This document shows positions 14,201-20,880 of a stretch of 30,907 bases of DNA, in pieces. Made by a program: the position numbers and the translations under genes. Under the pieces are notes generated by a model, which searched no databases, was not told the DNA's origin, and saw nothing but the letters and a program-made list of their open reading frames with translations. Source of the stretch: UMGS1766 sp963660915 (lineage in GTDB: Bacteria; Bacillota; Clostridia; Oscillospirales; Oscillospiraceae); assembly GCA_963660915.1 (NCBI GenBank), contig CAVLAO010000014.1, positions 1 through 30,907 on the forward strand. Reading direction: 5' to 3'. Numbering within the stretch: position 1 is the stretch's first letter; each line of letters opens with the position of its first letter.

Positions 14201-17145
14201 AGGTAGTCCACAACCTTGTCCGGCACGTCGTACTTGCTCTTGATCAGAAGGCTGAGGGAATAGCTGTTGGTAAGGCTGCCGTCGGCAGAGGTAACGGTAA
14301 CGGTCTTTGCGCCGGTGGTAAGAGCCAGAGTGTAAACGCCGCTGTCGTCCGGTGTCAGGGTTATGCCGCCGACAGCTACGGTGGTGCCCTCCGTTGCAGT
14401 GAAGGTCAGTGCAGCGGAAGTCGTGCCGTTGGGAACAGCAATGCGATAGCTGTAGGTGTCGGGTGCAAACGCGGGATACCAGTCGCCGATGTCGCTCTCG
14501 GCGGTGAGAATCTGAGCGGACGCTGCCTGAACGTCAACGCCTTCCACCCAGACGGTGTAGTTGACAGTCTCTCCCGCGGCAAAGCCGTCCTTACCGGCGG
14601 CAACGTTGGATGCATAGGTATTGTCGTCCAAAATCTGAACCTGAACTGCCTGCACATTGGACTCCGGCAGGGTCAGCTGACCGGTTGTGCCGCCGCCCTG
14701 AGGAAGTTCTGTCCAGGTCTCCCCGTCGGTGCTGTAACGCAGGTGGGCGTAGGCAGTGCTGCTGTTCACCGTCAGAGCAAAGGTTTTGTCTCCCTCCTGA
14801 AGATAGGTGCGGTAATAGAACACGTTGGGGGTTACGCCGGTGGAGCCGGTGGATGTGCCGGTCTCATCAGCGCGGAACATGGTACCCTCCGCATAGCCGT
14901 TGTACTTGCCGGTGTTCAGGCTGCGTCCCTCCGGCACCAGTACAACGCCGCTGGACTTCACTGCCTTGGTGGTGTCCCGGGGACGGGTAATGTGGAACAC
15001 GTAGTCAGTGTGCTTTTCGCTGTTGCTCTTGTCGGTCAGAGAAACAGTGATATCCGTCGTGCCGAATCCGATGTTAGCCAGGTTGGTGGAAGCGCCGCTG
15101 CTGATGGCAACGGTCTTCGTTTCCCCGTTCAGATCTGTGTAGGTAGCGGCAGCGGTGTATTTGTCCGTGTCGTAGACCGTGCCGGACTGAATGGACACCG
15201 CACTGGTGGAATAATACCGGAAGTTCAGGTTATATTCCTTTTGATCCCGCGCAAAGGTTTTCCCTGTGGTCCACTCGCCGCTGACAAAGGCATAGGAATA
15301 GAGCTCAAAGCTGTCGAAATAAGGAGTCTCCTCCGAACCGACCTTTACCTGAATGCCCCCCTTTGTGCCGTTGGAGTCCTGAGCATAGACATAGGCGGAG
15401 CCAATGCCCTGTGCGGTGATCTTGCCGTTGGCGTCCACGGTGACAACGCTCTCATCGCTGCTGCTCCAGCTGCTGACAGAAGCGCCTTCCTCCGTATAGG
15501 CAGCAAGCTGGGTGGTGGGGTTTGCCTCGTCCTTGCTCTGATAGAGGCGAATCTGTCCCCGTTCGCCGGAGGCAGTTTCCACTGCAACGCCGGTAACTGT
15601 GATGGTAGCGGTGTCCGTCAGGGGTTCCAATCCGTCAAAGCCCGCATTGACCGTCACCGTAAAGGTGCCGGGACGCTGGCAGAGGAAGGCAATGCTGGTG
15701 CCTGTTCCGGGATCTTCCTTCAGAGAGGCGACTCCCTCCGGGATATCATAGCTCCAGGTGTTGCTGCCGGTCACGCCGCCGGAAAGGCTGGCGCTTGCCG
15801 CGCCCCCGTTCTGAGGCAGGGAAACCGTCATGTTTTTGTAGTAACTGCTGAACTCATAGCCGGTAGCGGAAATGCAGAGCTCATTGCTCTTCACGCCGGT
15901 ATCCAGAGCAGAGGTTGCGCTTACATAGATATAGCTGGAGCCGCCGACCGACATGGTTGAGGTAACGGTAAAGACACCGTCGGCATCAATGCTGCCCATC
16001 CAGCTGCTGGAGGTGGACCAGGTGACCGGAGTTTCCGCGCCGTCCTGATCACAGGCCGTGAACTGCAGCTTGTCCCCCTTAGTGAGCACAAAGTTTCCCT
16101 TGGCATCCTGATAGGGGTAGTCGCACTTTACCGTGATCTTGGTCGGCGCTGCCGCCACAACCACCGTCAAAAGCGTCATGATCGCCGGGGTTGTCTCCTC
16201 CTCTGCGGCGTAGGCCGTCAGCAGGTAGGTGCCTGCAGCGGTGGGCGCGGTGAGGCTGACCTTGCCGTTTGCATCGGTTACCGCACCGGAAATGGCGGTC
16301 AGGCCGCCGTTGGCGTCCACCCATGCCAGCTGAAGACCGGAGAGCGCCGCCGTGTTGGCCGCGATATCCTCTGCCTTGCTGCAGCCATACCAACCGATGG
16401 CATAACCCTTCAGGCTCAGGGCGATCTGCGTGCCTGTCCCGGCGGACACGGTCTTTACCTGACTGTCGCCGGAGTAGAACTGCACGTAGGAATCGCTCCA
16501 GTAGCTGTCCTGCAGGAAGGCAAACTCAATCACGTCCCCGTCCTGCACCCCGGCCTGATCAATGGTGTAGCCGGTGTAGGCGTGGTAGGTCTCGTTGTAC
16601 ACCCCGTCGTTGGGCAGCACGCCGTTGACCGCGAAGGTAAAGGTGCTGGCAGACATGCCGAAGGCGGTGGTCAGAGAACTGCCGCTGAGGGCGATGTACT
16701 CGGAAATGTTGTCCTTGGTGATGGAGGAGTCCATCGCCAGATTGGCCGCCACCAGCACGTCCAGTGCGGAAACGCCGTCCTTGACCTTATCGGTCAAGCC
16801 ATAGCTTTCCGCCAGGTCGCTGCGCACGCTCACATCCTGCTGAGGCGCGCAGAGAAAACCGTTGTAGGCCTGGGCTGTGTAGCTGACGGTGACAGAAGTC
16901 ACTGCGGCATCCTCATTCTGGGGCGCAGCATCCTCCTCGCCTGCATCTCCCGAAGCGGAGGTTCCCGCTTCCTTTGTGTCGCCGGAGGACTTGTCCTCCG
17001 GTGTGTTTCCTCTATCCGTAACTGCTGTTCCGGTCGAACTGCCTGTCGGCTCCGCCGCAAAGGCCGCCGTGGGCAGAACACTCAGAGCCAGTGCAAGGCT
17101 CAGCAGCAGGGACAGAAAACGTGTTCCGGCTTTGTTCTTCATCAT
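11287..17145 (-). CDS. giant wall-anchored transcobalamin-like surface protein
   Basis: A 1952-residue secreted protein. It has a signal peptide (about 1-30, ending PTAAFA) and an acidic Ser/Thr linker. A DUF4430-like domain follows (about 82-216; SALDVLVAANL, then TFAVNGVLPNDG, then DGDVIEFAFLQD), then Ig-like regions including a BIG2-like one (about 516-602) and a cadherin-like sandwich (about 874-967). A domain at about 975-1240 has GGYITYYFDEPL, EPGQVWVSEDGETWYALAGS, WTDNQGN, FDLEWAVD and STEIS. A second DUF4430 domain (about 1446-1570) has STVLDVLEQAL, GWMFTVNG and NGDTIVFHYT. An alpha/alpha-toroid (squalene-cyclase fold) domain follows (about 1582-1882; QLSDGGWAV, QQDDKGGFAN). The end has an AKTGD sorting signal (about 1920), a hydrophobic helix and RKRKQN. 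DUF4430 plus toroid are the two halves of animal intrinsic factor, and a cobalamin riboswitch precedes the gene, so corrinoid capture is the best inference. The tandem ATGs at 17140-17145 follow AAAGGATGAG; either may serve. Confidence 0.87.
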   Translation of the reverse strand: MMKNKAGTRFLSLLLSLALALSVLPTAAFAAEPTGSSTGTAVTDRGNTPEDKSSGDTKEAGTSASGDAGEEDAAPQNEDAAVTSVTVSYTAQAYNGFLCAPQQDVSVRSDLAESYGLTDKVKDGVSALDVLVAANLAMDSSITKDNISEYIALSGSSLTTAFGMSASTFTFAVNGVLPNDGVYNETYHAYTGYTIDQAGVQDGDVIEFAFLQDSYWSDSYVQFYSGDSQVKTVSAGTGTQIALSLKGYAIGWYGCSKAEDIAANTAALSGLQLAWVDANGGLTAISGAVTDANGKVSLTAPTAAGTYLLTAYAAEEETTPAIMTLLTVVVAAAPTKITVKCDYPYQDAKGNFVLTKGDKLQFTACDQDGAETPVTWSTSSSWMGSIDADGVFTVTSTMSVGGSSYIYVSATSALDTGVKSNELCISATGYEFSSYYKNMTVSLPQNGGAASASLSGGVTGSNTWSYDIPEGVASLKEDPGTGTSIAFLCQRPGTFTVTVNAGFDGLEPLTDTATITVTGVAVETASGERGQIRLYQSKDEANPTTQLAAYTEEGASVSSWSSSDESVVTVDANGKITAQGIGSAYVYAQDSNGTKGGIQVKVGSEETPYFDSFELYSYAFVSGEWTTGKTFARDQKEYNLNFRYYSTSAVSIQSGTVYDTDKYTAAATYTDLNGETKTVAISSGASTNLANIGFGTTDITVSLTDKSNSEKHTDYVFHITRPRDTTKAVKSSGVVLVPEGRSLNTGKYNGYAEGTMFRADETGTSTGSTGVTPNVFYYRTYLQEGDKTFALTVNSSTAYAHLRYSTDGETWTELPQGGGTTGQLTLPESNVQAVQVQILDDNTYASNVAAGKDGFAAGETVNYTVWVEGVDVQAASAQILTAESDIGDWYPAFAPDTYSYRIAVPNGTTSAALTFTATEGTTVAVGGITLTPDDSGVYTLALTTGAKTVTVTSADGSLTNSYSLSLLIKSKYDVPDKVVDYLCINSQYTNAGYGIGPETTLSGSLKSLGNFGGYITYYFDEPLTDNQNNKYGVDFYVYGNSFADGGSAAEPGQVWVSEDGETWYALAGSEHYEDSTIWDYTVTYTKTASGKTAWTDNQGNSKDGSSQTGNWPLQKNYPLNQLLTGDSVTLSGILLPSSEDGTIQGTGNTSSFSAVTRFGYADYYKNGTYGADVNPYTETPTASNGFDLEWAVDSEGNPIDVSDMAFHYVKVVTASNIWAGAFNEKSTEISQVIRTTAAESDVGTTAAPTGVTITGNGQTKTVNFADGQQIYEVNVGDMSELSIAVNGAGENDNIYVNNQRIAADGSATGFFVSRSTGEKLVRVIVQNGESSPVIYLLKITSTSSATESSLITGITATAQMSGYTTDYKASSEDGENYTVAVDNNVTSVVLKSFCRTGVSATIYNAQGEAVTEAQALEVGDNTFTIVAEKDGRQQTVTLTVTRASLSGDYITVVFSLLGDDMHGDSTPAHTLSAGNLTTWIAPTTYTVPAESTVLDVLEQALTENSMSWTNSGGNYISEVNGLREFDNGAHSGWMFTVNGIHVDYGVKEQTLSNGDTIVFHYTDDYSKEDFSGNVPTPTPDVTDASLEDIYTTTGNYLRSTVTNPVNGSIAGDWAVLGLARAEYPVGDGYYQTYYNNVAALVKEKQGVLSKNKYTEYSRTILGLTAAGYDPRDVEGYDLTAALADFDKVVWQGVNGPIWALIALDSGNYEIPAVAEGKTQTTRENLVEYILSKQLSDGGWAVSSSAETSDVDMTAMAIQALAPYYSDNTAVRKAVDQALNWLSRQQDDKGGFANTSGDGNSESCAQVVVALTALGINPATDSRFTKNGVSALGALCAYYVQGGGFRNVTTDTAPNGMATEQGYYALVSYVRFLNQKTALYDMTDVTVKKGELPTDSTDPKDNGDAADTDKNSSSETAAKGAKTGDSAVPALASAALMTSAVAMWILLRKRKQN

Positions 17146-17279
17146 CTCATCCTTTCCCGATGATTCTGCACAGGAACCAGCGGTTCCTTCAGGCAAAAAA
17201 GAAGCGCCTTCGGCAAACCTCAATTCTGTTCTGCCGCAGACGTTTTCCTGCGAAAGCATAGACTTCTCCCTTGGAGCAC

Positions 17280-17490
17280 TCCTTGTAGGTCTTCTGACTC
17301 GTGTTCTTCCGATTTCCTTCGGAAACCAACGCCTGCAGGCTCTGCCTTCCCAGTTTCCCAGTGACCGATTTTCATCGACGCGCCTGCCGCTTGAACACAT
17401 ACAGCGGCGTTTCCCGCTCGGGGTTCTCACCCGATTCCCTTGTTCATCTCTGCGGACTCGATTCCTGCGCCGCAGAGCCACAAAAAGCAT
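17280..17490 (-). promoter_or_regulatory. cobalamin (adenosylcobalamin) riboswitch
   Basis: The minus-strand leader carries the conserved elements in order. AAGGGAATCGGGTGAGAACC (from about 17440 downward) matches the GGGAA..GGTGAAAATCC core. CGCTGTATGTG stands for the CCCCGCAACTGT region. GTCACTGG followed by CTGGGAAGGC (17344-17366) matches the GCCACTG B12 box. GAGTCAGAAGACCTAC (17285-17300) matches the terminal GCCaGGAGACCTGCC element. About 135 bases separate it from the start codon; a GGAACC-3-GGTTCC hairpin (17173-17187) lies near the ribosome binding site. The exact ends and the expression platform are uncertain. Ligand binding should switch the giant surface protein off when B12 is abundant. 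Confidence 0.85.
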
Positions 17491-17554
17491 GCTGTTCTTT
17501 TCCTGTGCAATTGTAGTTGCTTAACTTCCGATTAACCAAAGCCAAGCTCTTTTT

Positions 17555-17584
17555 AGTATACAATAATATAATGGACCGATGCAA
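17555..17584 (-). promoter_or_regulatory. promoter of the riboswitch-surface protein transcript
   Basis: On the minus strand, TTGCAT (17579-17584), an 18-base spacer and TATACT (17555-17560). The start near 17548 leaves room for the whole riboswitch. Confidence 0.6.
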
Positions 17585-17643
17585 GGAATATTGGGAATTT
17601 TGCGTTGGAAGTTGTAAAAATCAACAAATCTATTCAATTCTAA

Positions 17644-17671
17644 TTGACATTTTTTTGCAGAAATATATGCT
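17644..17671 (+). promoter_or_regulatory. promoter of the zinc-ribbon/SPFH operon
   Basis: TTGACA (17644-17649) with TATGCT (17666-17671) at 16 bases. A TATAAA overlaps just downstream but is too far from the -35 box. Confidence 0.5.
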
Positions 17672-17746
17672 ATAAATTGGATAGTGACAAAAGAAAACCA
17701 ATCCAACGCAGAATCTAACATGTACATTTGAAAGGACAGAAGAACG

Positions 17747-18589
17747 ATGAAAAAGCAATTTTGCTCTTATTGCGGAACGAAATTGGATGAGGGGGCTCGT
17801 TTCTGCAAAAACTGCGGTGCGGCGGTTCCGAACGATGCACAGAATGCGCAGAAAACAGCGGAGGAACATCCTTCTGAAAAAAGGCCTCCCGAACGGAAGA
17901 CGGTCTATGAAGGAACAATTCATAAATGCCCCAATTGCGGGGAGGTTTTGGATTCTTTTTGTTCTTCTTGTCCCACTTGTGGTTATGAACTACGGGATGT
18001 TTCGTCTTCATCCTCTATTCACGAGTTAACTCGTAAACTGGAGGAAATATCGTCACAGAAAATGCCCGCCTATGAAGAGAAAAAGTCTGTTCTGAAAAAA
18101 TTGGTCGGCAAAGACTTCAAAAAAGAAGACGAAGCCAAAGAAATGCAGAAACGCTTCGAGCAGCAAAAGCAGCAGGAGATGGCATCTCTGATTTCGAATT
18201 TCACTATTCCGAATTCCAGAGAGGATATCCTTGAGTTTCTGATCCTTGCAGCTTCAAATATTGATACGAAAAACAGTATGAATGATGATGTTACAACCGC
18301 ATGGATTACCAAGTTGGATCAAGTCTACCAGAAAGCGGAACTTTCTATGCGTGATCATCCGGATTTTGTTCAGGTCAAGTCTATATACGACCGCAAAAAG
18401 CAGGAAATCAAAATCAAAAAGCTGAAAGATTCTTTGCTTTTTGGAGGTATTTTTGTTTTCTTGTTCTTCGGTTTGGGAATGCTACGACACCCGATTGCAA
18501 CAATTGCAATTATCTTTGGCGTCTTTGTTGTCGGTATTGTAGCTTTTGTTCTGTTTAAGAGGTGGCAATCTACTAACAAAAGGGAGTGA
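17747..18589 (+). CDS. double zinc-ribbon membrane protein
   Basis: A 280-residue protein with two zinc ribbons at the N-terminus: FCSYCGTKL followed by FCKNCGAAV (about 6-27), and KCPNCGEVL followed by CPTCGYEL (about 64-85). A Ser-rich link and a charged coiled-coil region (about 90-150) come next, then a helical domain, and two hydrophobic helices near the C-terminus (about 225-270) with a basic end. GAAAGGA precedes the ATG. The stop lies 5 bases before the start of the SPFH gene, so the two form an operon. A zinc-ribbon protein next to a YdjI-like SPFH protein recalls the Bacillus subtilis ydjFGHI envelope-stress operon; a role in membrane-stress sensing is inferred. The gene is AT-richer than its large neighbours. 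Confidence 0.82.
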   Translation: MKKQFCSYCGTKLDEGARFCKNCGAAVPNDAQNAQKTAEEHPSEKRPPERKTVYEGTIHKCPNCGEVLDSFCSSCPTCGYELRDVSSSSSIHELTRKLEEISSQKMPAYEEKKSVLKKLVGKDFKKEDEAKEMQKRFEQQKQQEMASLISNFTIPNSREDILEFLILAASNIDTKNSMNDDVTTAWITKLDQVYQKAELSMRDHPDFVQVKSIYDRKKQEIKIKKLKDSLLFGGIFVFLFFGLGMLRHPIATIAIIFGVFVVGIVAFVLFKRWQSTNKRE

Positions 18590-18594
18590 AAGGA

Positions 18595-19902
18595 ATGTCC
18601 TTGTTTGACAAGAAGAACTGCGCCGGCGGCTTTATGGATGAAATCCGCTGCGATGAACCGTCTTATCTGGTCTGGAAGTGGCGGCCTTCCGGTGCTCAGC
18701 CGGGAGAAACCTTGCGGGAGAACGCCATTCGCTGGGGGTCTTCCCTACGGGTGAAGGACGGTGAAGTGGCAGTATTCGTCTATTCCCAGCCCAACGGAGT
18801 AACACAGGAGTTTTTTGAAGGTCCCTGTGATTTGATTCTCACCACGGAAAACCTTCCTGTTCTTGCCCGTATTGTCGGGCTGGCCTACGACGGCGGAACA
18901 CCGTTTCCGGCAGAGGTTTACTTCATCAACCTTGCCAAAATCATTCAGGTGAAATTCGGTGTGCCATTTTTTGATGTGTATGATCCTCGGTTCACGGACT
19001 TTGGCGTTCCCGTTGCGGTCCGAGGCAGCATTAGCTTCCGCATTGCAGATTACGCAGAATTCATTCGTCTGCACCGATTGATTAACTTTTGCCTGGATGA
19101 CTTTCAAAAGCAGATCCGTGATGCGGTCTGTCGCTGTGTGAAGGACTGCATCATCAACGCTCCGGCAATGTATAACATTCCCGTAATTCAGATAGAAGGC
19201 AAAACCGCTCAGATCAATGATGCTATTGAGGCAATCGTTCGTGAACGGTTGCAGGCAGACTTCGGTGTTCTTGTCTCCTCCGTCGATCTGTCCGCAATTG
19301 AGATCGACAAGGCAAGTGAAGAATACCGTCAGCTTATGTCGGTAACAAAAGATGTTGCTGCCGCAAAAATCCATGCGGAAACCGACGATTATGTTCAACG
19401 ACTGGACATTCAGCGGCAGGAAATGCAATATGCCATGCATAAACAGACGCAAACCTCCAACCTGACCGCATTTCAGGTAGAGGCACAGACGGAGGTAGGG
19501 GTTGCCGGTGCGTCAGCGCTTGGGCAGATGGGAGCGAAGGGAGCTGGAGATTTGGGCAGTGGAGTCCACCCTGCGGCAATGATGGCAGGTATGGCAATTG
19601 GTGGCGCTGTAGGGCAGAACATCGCCGGAACAATGCGTCATATAATGAGTGATACAAACCAGTCATTGTCATCCGATGCAACCCCGCCGCCGATTCCCTC
19701 TGCTGCGTATTATGTGGCTGTGGAAGGTCAGGCGGCCGGTCCGTTTGATATCGCCGCACTGACAAAAATGGCTGCAAGCGGACAATTCATTGCAGACAGT
19801 CTGGTCTGGAAAAACGGAATGGCACAGTGGGGGAAAGCCGGTATGACAGAGGAACTAAAATCCCTGTTCCCGAATATACCGCCGATCCCGGTGTCAGATT
19901 AA
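18595..19902 (+). CDS. SPFH-domain protein with C-terminal GYF_2 domain (YdjI-like)
   Basis: A 435-residue cytoplasmic SPFH (stomatin/prohibitin) protein of the COG4260 'virion core protein-like' family. The N-terminal part (about 1-330) reads SLFDKKNCAGGFMDEIRC, VKDGEVAVFVYSQ and PVAVRGSISFRIADY. An Ala/Gly-rich stretch follows, then a GYF_2-type domain (about 380-428; YYVAVEGQAAGPFDIAALT and LVWKNGMAQWGKAG). GYF_2 domains bind proline-rich or membrane partners. I chose ATG at 18595 because AGGGAG lies 8 bases upstream; a GTG at 18586 lacks spacing for a site. In B. subtilis, YdjI helps recruit PspA to stressed membrane; no pspA is seen here. Confidence 0.87.
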   Translation: MSLFDKKNCAGGFMDEIRCDEPSYLVWKWRPSGAQPGETLRENAIRWGSSLRVKDGEVAVFVYSQPNGVTQEFFEGPCDLILTTENLPVLARIVGLAYDGGTPFPAEVYFINLAKIIQVKFGVPFFDVYDPRFTDFGVPVAVRGSISFRIADYAEFIRLHRLINFCLDDFQKQIRDAVCRCVKDCIINAPAMYNIPVIQIEGKTAQINDAIEAIVRERLQADFGVLVSSVDLSAIEIDKASEEYRQLMSVTKDVAAAKIHAETDDYVQRLDIQRQEMQYAMHKQTQTSNLTAFQVEAQTEVGVAGASALGQMGAKGAGDLGSGVHPAAMMAGMAIGGAVGQNIAGTMRHIMSDTNQSLSSDATPPPIPSAAYYVAVEGQAAGPFDIAALTKMAASGQFIADSLVWKNGMAQWGKAGMTEELKSLFPNIPPIPVSD

Positions 19903-19997
19903 AGGGAAAGAAGGCTCCTTATTTCAGCAGTTTCAATGCGAAAATTTTTATGTCTTCGCCGGCAGGGTGCTCTTCTTGTCCCAGATGATAGCTTTTC

Positions 19998-20026
19998 TTG
20001 CTCATCTGTGCTACACTTTCTTTAAT
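19998..20026 (+). promoter_or_regulatory. candidate promoter upstream of the 20080 gene
   Basis: TTGCTC (19998-20003), a 17-base spacer and TTTAAT (20021-20026). The gap after the SPFH gene (about 180 bases) has no clear terminator, so read-through is also possible. Confidence 0.4.
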
Positions 20027-20079
20027 AAGCTTTGCAAATAAAGCGAAATCGTGCAAAAATGAACAGGAGGCATCGTACT

Positions 20080-20718
20080 ATGACTTGTAAAGAAGCAGGC
20101 TTTCGCCCTTTTTATCACAAATTTTGTGTTCTCCCGATGACTGCACAGTTCAAGCAAATGTTGACGCGATACCCGAAATCGAATCAGGCTGACGGAATTC
20201 TGACTTATGGTTATTGCGACAACAGTGCCGGGTTTACGTTGGAAATCCTAGCCCTTGCAAAAAACGATGATAGCGGTACTGTTTTTGACGACATCAGCAA
20301 TGACGAACGTTTTGTTCTTCGATTCGGTGCAGTTGCCAACGATGTGTTCCAGTACGTTGATGATTCAGACGGAATACTTGCAGAACGCTACAAGAAAAAA
20401 ATCAACGACATCCATACGTATTACCATGCAAGTAATTCCGTTGAAACAAGCCGCAGTTTTGCATTTTTGGATCCACTTCGTCACGAAAATTTCATTGATG
20501 ATATTCTGGTACTCTTTTATAAGGAAACGCTGCAGCCAGAGGGCTGTTGGGTTCGGATTAAGGGCATTGTTGATCTGCATAGCGAGGAACATGCATTTGT
20601 CGGGACTCTTTTAAATGAACCAAATCAGGAATTTGGTTGCCACAGAGGTCAGGAAATCCTTTTCTTTTCACTCAAAAATAACAAAAATCAAGTCATGTGC
20701 CTTGCTAGCTTGAATTAA
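20080..20718 (+). CDS. hypothetical protein, possible DUF2314-like C-terminal domain
   Basis: A 212-residue soluble protein with no signal peptide or membrane segment. I do not recognise the family with confidence. The C-terminal third (GCWVRIKGIVDLHSEEHAF, then GTLLNEPNQEFGCHRGQEI) has the feel of DUF2314/DUF4026-type domains, where a short beta barrel carries a 'W-V-...-G-LLN-P-...-G-..I' pattern. The N-terminal part has ADGILTYGYCDNSAGFTLEI. I chose ATG at 20080 because AGGAGG precedes it by 9 bases. It sits at the end of the AT-richer plus-strand block and is followed by a strong terminator. DUF2314-like proteins sometimes act as immunity proteins, but no toxin is visible here. Confidence 0.65.
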   Translation: MTCKEAGFRPFYHKFCVLPMTAQFKQMLTRYPKSNQADGILTYGYCDNSAGFTLEILALAKNDDSGTVFDDISNDERFVLRFGAVANDVFQYVDDSDGILAERYKKKINDIHTYYHASNSVETSRSFAFLDPLRHENFIDDILVLFYKETLQPEGCWVRIKGIVDLHSEEHAFVGTLLNEPNQEFGCHRGQEILFFSLKNNKNQVMCLASLN

Positions 20719-20741
20719 AATCATTTATCTATCTCAATCCA

Positions 20742-20767
20742 AGAGCCGCCTGCGGGCGGCTCTTTTT
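20742..20767 (+). terminator. intrinsic terminator
   Basis: AGAGCCGCC-4-GGCGGCTCT followed by TTTT, 24 bases after the stop of the hypothetical gene. Confidence 0.9.
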
Positions 20768-20825
20768 GTCCCAGGCAGGAAAAGCAGCAGGAAGTAATAG
20801 AAAGCGAAAAATGTTCGCCACCCAA

Positions 20826-20861
20826 AAATAAAACGGCGGCTGCCGTGTCCGGCAGCCACCG
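20826..20861 (-). terminator. intrinsic terminator of the 990-residue surface protein
   Basis: In minus-strand RNA, CGGUGGCUGCCG pairs with CGGCAGCCGCCG with one G-U pair, and a U-rich tract follows. It begins about 20 bases after the stop. Confidence 0.8.
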
Positions 20862-20880
20862 CATAGATTAGGCTGTTCTG

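Noticed and set aside
12466..15960. 1164-codon open frame on the plus strand opposite the giant surface protein gene
   Set aside because: It is antisense to a gene with a signal peptide, domains and a sorting signal. It has no ribosome binding site and a low-complexity Gly/Ala/Val/His composition that follows from codon bias of the real gene.
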